Origin: Hymenobacter montanus
GTDB taxonomy: Bacteria > Bacteroidota > Bacteroidia > Cytophagales > Hymenobacteraceae
Assembly: GCF_014699115.1 (NCBI RefSeq)
Contig: NZ_JACXAD010000010.1
Span: 62,001-126,000 of the forward strand
Length of the DNA: 64,000 nt
Direction: 5' to 3'
The notes beneath the pieces were generated by a model. That model worked only from the letters and a program-made list of their open reading frames with translations, did no database searches and was not told where the DNA came from. Positions within the stretch are counted from its first letter, which is position 1; every line of letters begins with the position of its first letter. The position numbers and the translations under genes are program-made. This document shows positions 1 to 8,153 of this stretch, one piece after another.

Positions 1-1626
1 TTGGTCCGTGAATTTGCGAAGAATGTGGAGGGATTACAGGCGCGCACCGCCGCCGGCCAGCCCCTGGCCGTGGAGAAGATCAATAAAAACACCTGGCGTG
101 TTCGCCACCCTAAACAGGCCAGCTTCCAGCTCAGCTATCGGGTTTACGCCTTCGAGCTCACGGTGCGCACCTCTTTCGTCGACGCCGACCACGGCTACCT
201 GAACGGCAGCAGCGTATTCATGTACCCGGCCGAGAACAAGGGACTGGGCAGCACGGTGGTAGTGCAGCCGGCGGCCGGTTGGACGCAGGTGAGCACCGCC
301 CTGCGCCCGGGCCCGGAGAAATTCACCTACAAGTCGGCCAATTACGACGAGCTGGCCGACTCGCCCATGGAAATCGGCAACCAGAAAGTGCTGGAGTTTA
401 CGGCCAATGGCACCCCGCACCAGGTAGCCATGTACGGCACTTACACCGTTGACGAAACCAAGCTGGTGGCTGATCTGAAAAAGGTGTGTGAGGAAGCCCA
501 CCGCGTGGTCGGCCAAAACCCGCTCGACCACTACCTGTTCATCGTGCACAACCTGGAGCGCGGCGGGGGCGGGCTTGAGCACCTCTATTCAACTACCCTG
601 CAAGTAACGCGCACCGCGTACGGCACCGAGGCCGGCTACAAGTCGTTTCTGGGCCTGGCGGCGCACGAGTACTTTCACCTCTGGAATGTGAAGCGCATCC
701 GCCCGGTGGCCTTGGGGCCGTTTAATTACGACCAGGAGAACTACACCAACATGCTGTGGGTGAGCGAGGGCATGACGGAGTACTACTCCAAGCTCATCAA
801 CGAGCGGGCTGGAGTTCTCACCCGCGACGAGTACCTGGGCAAGCTGGGCAATGCGATAACGGAAGTGGAAAATACCCCCGGCAACCGCATCCAGTCGGCC
901 GCCGACGCCAGCTTCGACGCCTGGATTAAGTTCTATCGCCCCAATGAGAACTCCAGCAATGCTCAAATTAGCTATTACTCCAAGGGCGACCTTATTGGCA
1001 CCGTCCTCGACCTGAACATTGCCGAGGCCACGAAAGGAGAGAAGCACCTCGACGACGTGTTCCGTCTGCTCTACGACACGTATTACAAAAAGGCCGGCCG
1101 AGGCTTTACCGACCAGGAATTTCAGGATGCCGTGGCCACCGTCGCGGGTCGTCGCTACGACGAGTTCTTCCGCAGCAGTGTGTACGGCACCAAGCCGCTC
1201 GATTATGCTACTGCCCTGGGCTACGCCGGGCTGGCCCTCAGCAGCGCTCCGCTCAGCCCCGACGGCACGCTGGGAGCGACGCTTTCGACCCGTACCGGCC
1301 GGTTGCTGGTGGCCGGGGTAGTGCGCGACGGGGCGGCCTGGACGGGCGGCCTCAACGTAAACGACGAGATCCTGCAAATTAACGGCGTCGCGCCCGGCGA
1401 GGGAAACCTGGCGCCCGTGGCGGGGGCCAGCAGCGGTACGCTGGAATTGAAAAGTGCTCCGGCGGGTACCGAAGTCACACTCCAAGTGCGCCGGGATGGC
1501 CTCACGCGCGACCTGAAGCTGAAAATGCTGGCTAACCCCGACCGCAAGTTTAAGGTGCAGCCCCTGCCCAGCCCAAGCGCCGCCCAGCAGCGCGTGCTGG
1601 CCCGCTGGCTGGGGCCCACCAAGTAG
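1..1626 (+). CDS. M61 family metallopeptidase with PDZ domain (5' partial)
   Basis: Zinc aminopeptidase of the M61 (glycyl aminopeptidase) family, expected to act in the periplasm on small N-terminal residues. The reading frame is open from the first base, so the N-terminus (signal peptide and part of the beta-domain) lies outside the window and the apparent TTG start is not real. Visible are the zinc motif HEYFH near residues 222-226, the third ligand Glu near 256 in SEGMTEYY, and a C-terminal PDZ domain at about 440-515. The 541 visible residues fit a family of about 600. A hairpin terminator follows directly, so it ends its transcription unit. The family assignment is firm; the substrate is unknown. 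Confidence 0.9.
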   Translation: MVREFAKNVEGLQARTAAGQPLAVEKINKNTWRVRHPKQASFQLSYRVYAFELTVRTSFVDADHGYLNGSSVFMYPAENKGLGSTVVVQPAAGWTQVSTALRPGPEKFTYKSANYDELADSPMEIGNQKVLEFTANGTPHQVAMYGTYTVDETKLVADLKKVCEEAHRVVGQNPLDHYLFIVHNLERGGGGLEHLYSTTLQVTRTAYGTEAGYKSFLGLAAHEYFHLWNVKRIRPVALGPFNYDQENYTNMLWVSEGMTEYYSKLINERAGVLTRDEYLGKLGNAITEVENTPGNRIQSAADASFDAWIKFYRPNENSSNAQISYYSKGDLIGTVLDLNIAEATKGEKHLDDVFRLLYDTYYKKAGRGFTDQEFQDAVATVAGRRYDEFFRSSVYGTKPLDYATALGYAGLALSSAPLSPDGTLGATLSTRTGRLLVAGVVRDGAAWTGGLNVNDEILQINGVAPGEGNLAPVAGASSGTLELKSAPAGTEVTLQVRRDGLTRDLKLKMLANPDRKFKVQPLPSPSAAQQRVLARWLGPTK

Positions 1627-1640
1627 GCGCAGGTACGCAT

Positions 1641-1677
1641 AAAAAAAGCTCCTTGCTACCAGCAAGGAGCTTTTTTT
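1641..1677 (+). terminator. Intrinsic terminator after the M61 peptidase
   Basis: A 17-bp perfect stem with a 3-nt loop, with an A-run on the left and a T-run on the right, starts 14 nt after the stop codon. The symmetrical A/T tracts mean it could work in both directions. The next 190 nt up to the convergent kup stop hold no gene. Confidence 0.85.
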
Positions 1678-1872
1678 ATTATTCGAGGGCTAAACCTAGA
1701 GCCATTTTCCGGTTCGTGTCTATAACGTCTGGCTCCCCTCTCCTGCGGCTTCGCGCATGAAGCGAACTGGGGTCGGGGGTGAGGTTTTCAGCCGCTGAGT
1801 CCTGAACGCTGACCTAATAATTGCTCTAAATAATTCGGCTTAATTTATTAAATGCCGGTAGCCCCGCGGGGC

Positions 1873-3822
1873 TTATCGAATGCGCTTCAGGGCCACTTCG
1901 CGTACGGGCGCAATCACCAGCGGCACCTTCTCGACCTTCACCGACGAGGTATCAAGCCCGAAATACTGGTCTTCCGAAGCAATGAACTGGCGGATGTAGA
2001 AATACGCCTGCATCACCAGCTTCTCGACGGTGGGGAAGTCGTTTTCGACGCTGAGGAATTTCTCCAGCACCACGAAGCGGAAGTCACCGGTTACGTGCTG
2101 CTTGTTCAGCGATTCGTAGCGCGAGGTGATGTCGACCTCCTTGTTACGCACCAGGTCCTCGATCACCTTGCGGAAGTAGAGGTTGATCCGCTGCTGCACC
2201 CGGAAGCCCAGCCGGAAATTGATGCGAAACACGTCGTCGGGCGCGACTTCGGTCACTTTGTACTCCATGGTGTACGGTTCATCCGTGGTATCGACGTGGA
2301 TAAACCAGTAGATGTCAGCTCGTTTCGGGCGCTTTTGGAAGATGGAGTAGATAATTTTCTGCTCAATCTCCGAGCTGCGCTCCGCTGAGGTGAGAAACAC
2401 CAGGTGGGTAGAATATTTGGGGATGGATTCGTCGTTGCTAAGCTGCTTAAGGGCATCCACGTAGGGTTGGAGGCGCACGAATTCGGTAAGGCGGCGCTTA
2501 ATGTAGAAGGCTTTGAGCCACACGTACATTATGCCCACCAGCGTGCCGCCAATGGCCAACGACACCCACCCGCCGTGCGGGAACTTGCGCATGTTAGCAA
2601 TCAGGAAAGCTCCCTCGATAAGGCCATATACTGCCGCGAAACCAACGACCAGGGGAACCGCAACTTTCTTTGAGCGCAGCCATACCGTGAGCAGAATGGT
2701 CGTCATCAGCATGGTTAGGGTGATAGCCAGGCCGTAAGCCGCTTCCATGTTGGTTGACTCGCGGAAGTACAGCACCACCCCGATGCAGCCCAGCAGCAGC
2801 AGCCGATTCATGCTCGGCACGTAGAGCTGCCCCTTCACGTCGGTGGGGTAGTTGAGCTTCACCTTGGGCCACATGTTCAGGCGAATGGCCTCGGCAACCA
2901 GCGTAAACGAACCCGTGATAAGGGCCTGCGAGGCAATAATGGCCGCAATGGTGGCGATGCCGATGCCAATGAGCAGGAACCACGAGGGCATGAGCGCATA
3001 GAACGGATTGCGGCCGTCGAGCGGCTGGCCCTCGTGCTGCAGCAGCCAAGCGCCCTGGCCCAGGTAGTTGAGCAGGAGGGTGCTTTTTACGAAAATCCAG
3101 CTCAGGCGAATATTGCCTTTGCCACAATGGCCCAGGTCGGAGTACAGAGCCTCGGCTCCGGTCGTGCACAGGAACACCGACCCCAATAGCCAGAAGCCGC
3201 CCGGGTAGCGCACCAGCAGGTCATAGGCATAATACGGATTAAAAGCCTTGAGAATAATGGGGTTCTGGATGATCCAAGCAACGCCCAGTACGCCTAGCAT
3301 GCTGAACCACAGAAGCATGATGGGCCCGAAGGCCTTGCCCACAATCTGCGTCCCAAAGCTTTGCAGCAAGAACAGCCCCGCAATAATGCCAATGACGATG
3401 GGCACCGTGGGGATGTGGGGCGACACGGCCCGCAGCCCCTCAATAGCCGAGGCCACCGAGATGGGTGGCGTAATCACCCCGTCGGCCAGCAGCGCCGAGC
3501 CCCCAATGATGGCCACCGCCGACAGCCAGGCTCCCCGCCGCCGCACCAGGGCATAAAGCGAGAAAATGCCGCCTTCGCCGTTGTTATCCGCATTCAGGGT
3601 CAGCAGCACGTACTTGACGGTAGTTTGCAAAGTCAGCGTCCAGATGACGCAGGAAATCCCCCCCAATACCAGATGGGCATCAATCAGGTCAGGCACCCGG
3701 CCGCTCTTCAGGATGGACGACATCACGTAGAGGGGCGAGGTCCCAATGTCGCCGTAAATAATGCCGAGCGCAATGAGCAGCCCGGCGCTGGAAACAGCGG
3801 TGTGCGAATGTTTAGAATCCAT
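1873..3822 (-). CDS. kup: KUP/HAK/KT family potassium uptake permease
   Basis: Inner-membrane K+ importer of the Kup family, probably a proton symporter. The family signature GIIYGDIGTSPLY is at about residues 21-33, followed by roughly twelve hydrophobic segments up to about residue 450 and a soluble C-terminal cytoplasmic domain of about 200 residues. At 649 residues the length is typical. The ATG at 3822 precedes a short polar N-terminus directly before the first helix. It is monocistronic and convergent with the M61 gene. A weak -7-like box (TACCTTCG on the minus strand, near 3883-3890) lies about 60 nt upstream. Nothing indicates the direction of regulation. Confidence 0.93.
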   Translation of the reverse strand: MDSKHSHTAVSSAGLLIALGIIYGDIGTSPLYVMSSILKSGRVPDLIDAHLVLGGISCVIWTLTLQTTVKYVLLTLNADNNGEGGIFSLYALVRRRGAWLSAVAIIGGSALLADGVITPPISVASAIEGLRAVSPHIPTVPIVIGIIAGLFLLQSFGTQIVGKAFGPIMLLWFSMLGVLGVAWIIQNPIILKAFNPYYAYDLLVRYPGGFWLLGSVFLCTTGAEALYSDLGHCGKGNIRLSWIFVKSTLLLNYLGQGAWLLQHEGQPLDGRNPFYALMPSWFLLIGIGIATIAAIIASQALITGSFTLVAEAIRLNMWPKVKLNYPTDVKGQLYVPSMNRLLLLGCIGVVLYFRESTNMEAAYGLAITLTMLMTTILLTVWLRSKKVAVPLVVGFAAVYGLIEGAFLIANMRKFPHGGWVSLAIGGTLVGIMYVWLKAFYIKRRLTEFVRLQPYVDALKQLSNDESIPKYSTHLVFLTSAERSSEIEQKIIYSIFQKRPKRADIYWFIHVDTTDEPYTMEYKVTEVAPDDVFRINFRLGFRVQQRINLYFRKVIEDLVRNKEVDITSRYESLNKQHVTGDFRFVVLEKFLSVENDFPTVEKLVMQAYFYIRQFIASEDQYFGLDTSSVKVEKVPLVIAPVREVALKRIR

Positions 3823-3945
3823 GCGGGATGTTAAAGTCGGTACTCAGCGGTTGAGGGCTACAAAGAAACTGCCGGGGCGCGAAGGTAGCAGCTAAGCCAG
3901 CGGAATACACTTGAAATACACTTACGGCGACGGCTAAAAGCGGCG

Positions 3946-4677
3946 CTAGCCGACCGGTAGCGAATCATCAGCCGAATTTGGGAGGGCTGCCTCCCCGGCC
4001 CCTTGAGCCGCCTGCGCCGCCAGGCGAGTCGCCTCATCGGCGGCGGCGAGCAGCGCCGCCGCCTCCTGCGCGGCCTGGTCGTGCACCCGGAAGATGCGGC
4101 GGTTGATTTCCGCCGTCAACTGCTGCCAGGGTGGGGTTTCGCCGGGCAGGGCGAAATTAACCATTTCGCGGCCCAGCCGGTACAGGCGCAGGCGGTTGGT
4201 GCCGCGGTGCCCGTAAGCCAGGAGCAGGGCCGTCAGGGCCATACCCAACATGGCTGGCCCGGTGCGCAGCCAGTTTTGCAAAAAGGCAATCATGACCGCT
4301 GCCAAGCCCAGCCCACCCAGCAGGTACCACAAAATCCAGCGCACGGGCGTGAGTTCGGCGCGTTCTAATTCCAACAGCAAAAACGACTGTCCCCGCACGG
4401 TGAGCATGGTTTCGGTCAAGCTTACCCGCCCATCGGCACTGTGCAAGGGCAGGAGCGGCGGTGGGGACCCCCCGGCCGGGGGGACGGTGCCTTCGCCCGG
4501 GCCGGGGACCTCAAAGGTAGCCCCGGAAGAAGCTTCCGGGGCCACAATTGGGGCGTTGGTTGATAGCTGGGCTCCGGCGTCGGTCGCGGGCTCAGCCAGG
4601 GCCAGGGTAAACGTCGCGGGCGCCCAGGTGGGCGCGGCAGTGCGTGTGAACGCGCTGGCTGGTAGCGGCAAAGCCAC
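3946..4677 (-). CDS. Hypothetical two-helix membrane protein with proline/alanine-rich N-terminus
   Basis: No confident family. The first 80 or so residues are low-complexity and rich in Pro, Ala, Gly and Thr, so probably disordered. A short beta-rich segment follows (about 82-110, with TMLTVRG), then two adjacent transmembrane helices (about 113-133 and 138-155) and a charged, Ala-rich C-terminal tail. The arrangement of a small strand domain before a helical hairpin resembles DUF6232-type proteins, but this is only a resemblance. A GTG start at 4677 places it 9 nt after the FKBP gene stop, so the two are likely co-transcribed. The N-terminal low-complexity part makes the true start uncertain. 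Confidence 0.6.
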   Translation of the reverse strand: MALPLPASAFTRTAAPTWAPATFTLALAEPATDAGAQLSTNAPIVAPEASSGATFEVPGPGEGTVPPAGGSPPPLLPLHSADGRVSLTETMLTVRGQSFLLLELERAELTPVRWILWYLLGGLGLAAVMIAFLQNWLRTGPAMLGMALTALLLAYGHRGTNRLRLYRLGREMVNFALPGETPPWQQLTAEINRRIFRVHDQAAQEAAALLAAADEATRLAAQAAQGAGEAALPNSADDSLPVG

Positions 4678-4686
4678 GGCCGCTGC

Positions 4687-5316
4687 TCAGTTATTCACTT
4701 TTACCAGCTCCACATCAAAGATGAGGGCCGTATCGCCGGGGATGTCGCGGCCCGCCCCGCGTTTGCCATACGCCAAGTCGGAGGGGATGTAGAGGCGGTA
4801 CTTCGAGCCTTCGGGCATGAGTTGCAGCGCCTCCGTCCAGCCGGCAATCACGCCGTTAACGGGGAACGTGGCGGGCTGGCCGCGCTGGTAGCTGCTATCG
4901 AACACGGTGCCGTTGATCAGGGTGCCGTGGTAATGCGTGGTTACCGACGAGCCCAGGGTGGGCTTGCGGCCGGTTCCCTGCGTGATTACCTCGTATTGCA
5001 GGCCGCTGGGCAGGGTGATCACGCCCGACTTGGCGGCATTTTGGGCGAGGAAGGCTTCGCCTTCGGCTTTGTTGTTATTCATGGCGTTGGGGTCTTGGTC
5101 TGCTTGGTCATCATCGGCACTCATTTGCGCCTGCAGTTGCTGCATAGCGGCCTGCATCTGCTCCTGGGTCATGCGGCTGGGGAGGCCTTGGAGGCCTTCT
5201 TTCAGCGCCCCGGCCAGGGTGTCAACGTCCAGTTCAAGCCCCTGCTGGGCGAAGTTGCGGGCCAGGTCGCGGCCGATGATGTAGCTCACTTGAGCTTGGT
5301 GGGAATCGAGGTTCAT
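4687..5316 (-). CDS. FKBP-type peptidyl-prolyl cis-trans isomerase
   Basis: Catalyses proline cis-trans isomerisation to help protein folding. The protein has an N-terminal helical dimerisation region (about 1-70, with a Gln/Met-rich segment), an acidic linker, and a complete FKBP fold at about 95-209 (for example HYHGTLINGTVFDSSY and the C-terminal IFDVELVKV). The ATG at 5316 is chosen because the sequence from there, MNLDSHQAQVSYIIGRDLA, is where FkpA/FklB-type proteins begin; a longer reading frame to 5502 adds unrelated residues. No signal peptide is visible from this start, so an FklB-like cytoplasmic form is likely. The downstream gene at 4677 probably shares its transcript. Confidence 0.9.
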   Translation of the reverse strand: MNLDSHQAQVSYIIGRDLARNFAQQGLELDVDTLAGALKEGLQGLPSRMTQEQMQAAMQQLQAQMSADDDQADQDPNAMNNNKAEGEAFLAQNAAKSGVITLPSGLQYEVITQGTGRKPTLGSSVTTHYHGTLINGTVFDSSYQRGQPATFPVNGVIAGWTEALQLMPEGSKYRLYIPSDLAYGKRGAGRDIPGDTALIFDVELVKVNN

Positions 5317-5500
5317 AAAACCAGGGGGTGATAGGGTGAAGGGGTGAATGCGGAGTTGGCTCGCTGCCGGATTGAGGCAAGGTGAGCCGCCACCAGCTGC
5401 CAGTGGAAGCCCAGCCGGACGGGTTACGCCGTTGTCGAGGCAAAGTTCCAAAAGCCGGGCCGAACCCAAAAACCCGGTCGGAATGGCCGCCAGGCCCACC

Positions 5501-5530
5501 AAAAAAGCCCGGCTAGGCGGCCGGGCTTTT
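5501..5530 (-). terminator. Intrinsic terminator of the small-peptide gene
   Basis: A 10-bp GC-rich stem (centre GCCCGG/CCGGGC) with an 8-nt loop is followed, on the minus strand, by a run of six T. It lies 44 nt after the stop of the 44-residue peptide gene and upstream of the FKBP gene, so it separates these units. A four-T run on the other side gives weaker plus-strand potential. Confidence 0.75.
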
Positions 5531-5573
5531 ACTGAATTGTTGGCTGCGGGAGCAGCAGGGCGATAAAACGAGG

Positions 5574-5708
5574 CTAGCAGTAGAGATGCTGGTCGTCGTC
5601 GCCGTGAAAGAAGAAGGTCAAGTCAAGGTCGGCCAGTTTGGCAGCCAGGTAGCTCACGCCACCTAAAAGCAGCAGCGACGAAAACGATAATGCGGTGGTC
5701 TTTTTCAT
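5574..5708 (-). CDS. Small hydrophobic-start peptide, 44 residues
   Basis: The reading frame encodes a 44-residue product with Lys-Lys at positions 2-3, a hydrophobic stretch at about 6-23 (FSSLLLLGGVSYLAA) and an acidic tail with HGDDD and a final Cys. It could be a single-pass membrane or secreted peptide. No family is recognised. Its reality is supported by context: a TATCTTTG -7 box 36 nt upstream and an intrinsic terminator 44 nt downstream, with no other gene between them. Bacteroidota genomes carry many short uncharacterised membrane peptides; function is unknown. Confidence 0.55.
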   Translation of the reverse strand: MKKTTALSFSSLLLLGGVSYLAAKLADLDLTFFFHGDDDQHLYC

Positions 5709-5744
5709 GAATAAAGAGGAAATGACCTAAGTGTAATTCCTGGG

Positions 5745-5752
5745 CAAAGATA
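5745..5752 (-). promoter_or_regulatory. -7 promoter box of the small-peptide gene
   Basis: TATCTTTG on the minus strand matches the Bacteroidota primary-sigma -7 consensus TAnnTTTG. It lies 36 nt upstream of the ATG at 5708. No clear TTG -33 element was seen at the expected spacing. Confidence 0.5.
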
Positions 5753-6069
5753 CGACAAATAGCGGAAAGTGTTATGCATGCATCACGATTTTGCCAGAAA
5801 TAATTCAAATGAAGATCAGAGGCTCACAAAATACCGGTCGAATAGGTGGCTTTGAATTCCTCGTCTGATGCTGCCTTACGGGCCTACTACTCAAAAGCTT
5901 GTTCAGAGCGTACGCCCGTAGCTCGTCGGGTCGGGAGGGCCGCTGCTGATTGAAGGCCATCTTGGGCATTCCCTATAACCAGGAAAGCCTGATGTTTTTG
6001 CCTTGCTCTTGCCTAAGGCAAGGTTGCCGGAGCGAGCCCACTGAGCTTTTTGTGCGAAAGAGACCGAGC
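5753..6069. other. Intergenic stretch without recognised gene
   Basis: The space between the small-peptide promoter and the pseudouridine synthase stop codon. Both strands were read and no coding, tRNA or terminator signal could be supported. Confidence 0.5.
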
Positions 6070-6669
6070 CTACTCCAGTGTCGAAGCTGCTGACAATAAC
6101 GGTTGCTCAACGCCGAAATCAGCTACTTCGACCACTGCGCCCGGGGCCAGGTTGCCCAACTGCATGGCGCCCACCCGCACCCGGATCAGGCGCAGGGTAG
6201 GGAAGCCCACGGCCGCCGTCATTTCTCGGATCTGTCGGTACTTGCCTTCGGTGAGGGTGATGGACACCCAACTGGTGGGCCCGTGCCGGTCGTCGCGGAT
6301 TTTGCGAGTACGGGGCGCGAAATCCGGCGCCGGGTCCAGCCGGGCGGCCGCGCAGGGGCTGGTCTGGTACCGCACGTTGTGAATGCCTATTTCGACGCCA
6401 GCCCGCAGTTGGGTAAGGGCCTCGTCATCGATGAGCCCATCAACCTGGGCGTAGTATTCCTTTTCAATCTTCTTGCTGCGGACGTATTCGCTCATCCTGC
6501 CATCGGTGGTGAGCAGGAGCAGGCCTTCGCTGTCTTCGTCGAGGCGGCCAATGGCCATAATGCCGACGGGGAAATCGTGAAGCTCCCCCAGCTTCCTCTT
6601 TTTCGGCTCGCCGACGAATTGGCTCAGGTAGCCATAGGGCTTGTGGATGAGAAAATGGCGGTGGAGCAC
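6070..6669 (-). CDS. rluE: Pseudouridine synthase, RsuA/RluE group
   Basis: Converts a uridine in ribosomal RNA to pseudouridine. At 199 residues it is the short form without an N-terminal S4 domain, like RluE (23S rRNA U2457 in Escherichia coli). The RsuA-family motif GRLDEDSEGLLLLT is at residues 41-54 with the catalytic Asp at position 44. KPYGYLSQF near the N-terminus and GKYRQIREMTAAVG near 140 are also typical. The GTG start at 6669 opens directly onto the first strand of the fold. It is monocistronic as far as visible. The RluE assignment follows length and motif; the exact target base is inferred. Confidence 0.85.
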   Translation of the reverse strand: MLHRHFLIHKPYGYLSQFVGEPKKRKLGELHDFPVGIMAIGRLDEDSEGLLLLTTDGRMSEYVRSKKIEKEYYAQVDGLIDDEALTQLRAGVEIGIHNVRYQTSPCAAARLDPAPDFAPRTRKIRDDRHGPTSWVSITLTEGKYRQIREMTAAVGFPTLRLIRVRVGAMQLGNLAPGAVVEVADFGVEQPLLSAASTLE

Positions 6670-6875
6670 GACAGTGGGCTGGAATTATATAGCGGCAGGC
6701 CCGGGTTTAACGAGGCGTAATTCGGATCCGGTTGGGGTAAAATTACCCGCGTACAGGAGTAGTCAGCTGTAGTCGTTCACTTACCCTGCGTAGCATTGGT
6801 TTGTATAATTCTACGATTGTATTTGTTAATGCGACCTTGGGTGGCATGATGGCGGAGAGTAATTCGTGAAATGCA

Positions 6876-8141
6876 TTAGCGCTGAGCGAAAGGTGCGACG
6901 GTGAAGTTCCACCGCTTGAGACTATCCGCGATAATTCGGGAGGCCAACTGCATGCCTTTGGGCGTCCAGTGAGTGTCGGCGGCGTAGTAGTAGAGGGTTT
7001 TAGGTTGTGCCTGCGCTGCTTCCCGCAAGCCTTGGCTCAGGTCTACCACGTGTACGCCGTGCTGTTGTAAGGCCTGATTAAGCCCGGTAATATAATTAGT
7101 GCGGGGAGTCAGACCAGGCGGGAGCCGATCTGGGTAGACTACACTTTTTTCGGGAGCGACGGTGAAAATAAGGTGTTGTCCGCGCCCCTTAAGTTCCTGA
7201 TCGATTGCCGCAATGTAAGTAGCAATGCTATCCAGCTCGCTTTGCGACGTTTTTCGCGGCCGGATGGCTTCATCCGAGCCTAGAAAAAGCATGGGCGCTA
7301 CACCGGCTGGCAAGTCGCGTCTTCCCAGGATGATGAGGTCGGTATGCTTTTTTAGCAACGCCCACTTAATCTCTTTCTGTATTTTATCCATCAGGGGCTT
7401 TAAGAGCGAACTACCGCTCAGATACACGTCGAGATTAGCTGGCCATAACAACGACTCCCGCCATTGCCAGCGATGCTGGTCTGATAGACGGAGTGATTTT
7501 CTCCGTTCAGACAGCTCGGTAAATGCATCAATTTTAGCACGTTGAGTGCTCTCCCAAATCACTAATTTTGCCTGGCGATAAGGTGCAGGCTGGTCTTCCA
7601 GGAAGCGAGCCATTGTCAGGGTTCCTCTTCCTTCGATGGCCTGATTGCCAACCGATAAACCAGTTACGCGGGCCAGGCTATCCGCGAACGAGTTATTATT
7701 AGAGAAGGAATCTCCGCATAAAACGGCGGTGAATGGTGCTGAGGAGCGCACGATACGAAAACCCTGCTCATCGGTTTCAAGGTAGACGGGGGTGCTGTCC
7801 TCGGCCGCCGAATAGTAGCGGGACAGGCTAGCTACGCCCAAGTCGCGGCCTAAATCGCCTTTGGTACGGGTGAAATCACGCTGAAGGGGCTGATTAGGAG
7901 ATTCATTTAATTCCCGAGAACCTTGAAAAAACTGCCAGCTCTTGGGGCGGCGTTGCCAGGGCCTGGCTAGATTATCAAATAAGACCAGGCTAAGCCACAG
8001 CGTTCCACTTACGATTAATACTAAGCGAATCCCCGTAGCAGAGCCTTTTGGGCTAAGCGCCGAGTGGTCAGCAGCATGGTAGGGAGGACCAAAAAATATC
8101 GCTCGGGCTCGCGAGTAAAACCTATTCCAATGACGACGCAC
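6876..8141 (-). CDS. AlgX/AlgJ-type SGNH acetyl-handling protein
   Basis: A membrane-anchored SGNH-hydrolase-like protein of the AlgJ/AlgX/DHHW type, which works with MBOAT acyltransferases to O-acetylate an exported polymer. One transmembrane helix at about 37-57 leads to a periplasmic domain with the block I motif GDSF (Ser145) and, near the C-terminus, DTHWTPKGM carrying the Asp/His pair. It lies 12 nt downstream of the MBOAT gene, so the pair forms an operon. The start is GTG at 8141. The substrate polymer is unknown because no polysaccharide synthase is nearby. Confidence 0.8.
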   Translation of the reverse strand: MRRHWNRFYSRARAIFFGPPYHAADHSALSPKGSATGIRLVLIVSGTLWLSLVLFDNLARPWQRRPKSWQFFQGSRELNESPNQPLQRDFTRTKGDLGRDLGVASLSRYYSAAEDSTPVYLETDEQGFRIVRSSAPFTAVLCGDSFSNNNSFADSLARVTGLSVGNQAIEGRGTLTMARFLEDQPAPYRQAKLVIWESTQRAKIDAFTELSERRKSLRLSDQHRWQWRESLLWPANLDVYLSGSSLLKPLMDKIQKEIKWALLKKHTDLIILGRRDLPAGVAPMLFLGSDEAIRPRKTSQSELDSIATYIAAIDQELKGRGQHLIFTVAPEKSVVYPDRLPPGLTPRTNYITGLNQALQQHGVHVVDLSQGLREAAQAQPKTLYYYAADTHWTPKGMQLASRIIADSLKRWNFTVAPFAQR

Positions 8142-8153
8142 GAAAAAAACTTA

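Noticed and set aside
1728..1788. GC-rich near-repeat CCCCTCTCCTGCGGCTTCGC in the spacer after the M61 gene
   Set aside because: No second copy or pairing arm is visible in this window; only a genome search could show whether it is a dispersed repeat.
5317..5502. N-terminal extension of the FKBP frame up to 5502
   Set aside because: The extra 62 residues are low-complexity with no family match; the ATG at 5316 gives the normal FKBP N-terminus, and the upstream part contains the terminator region.
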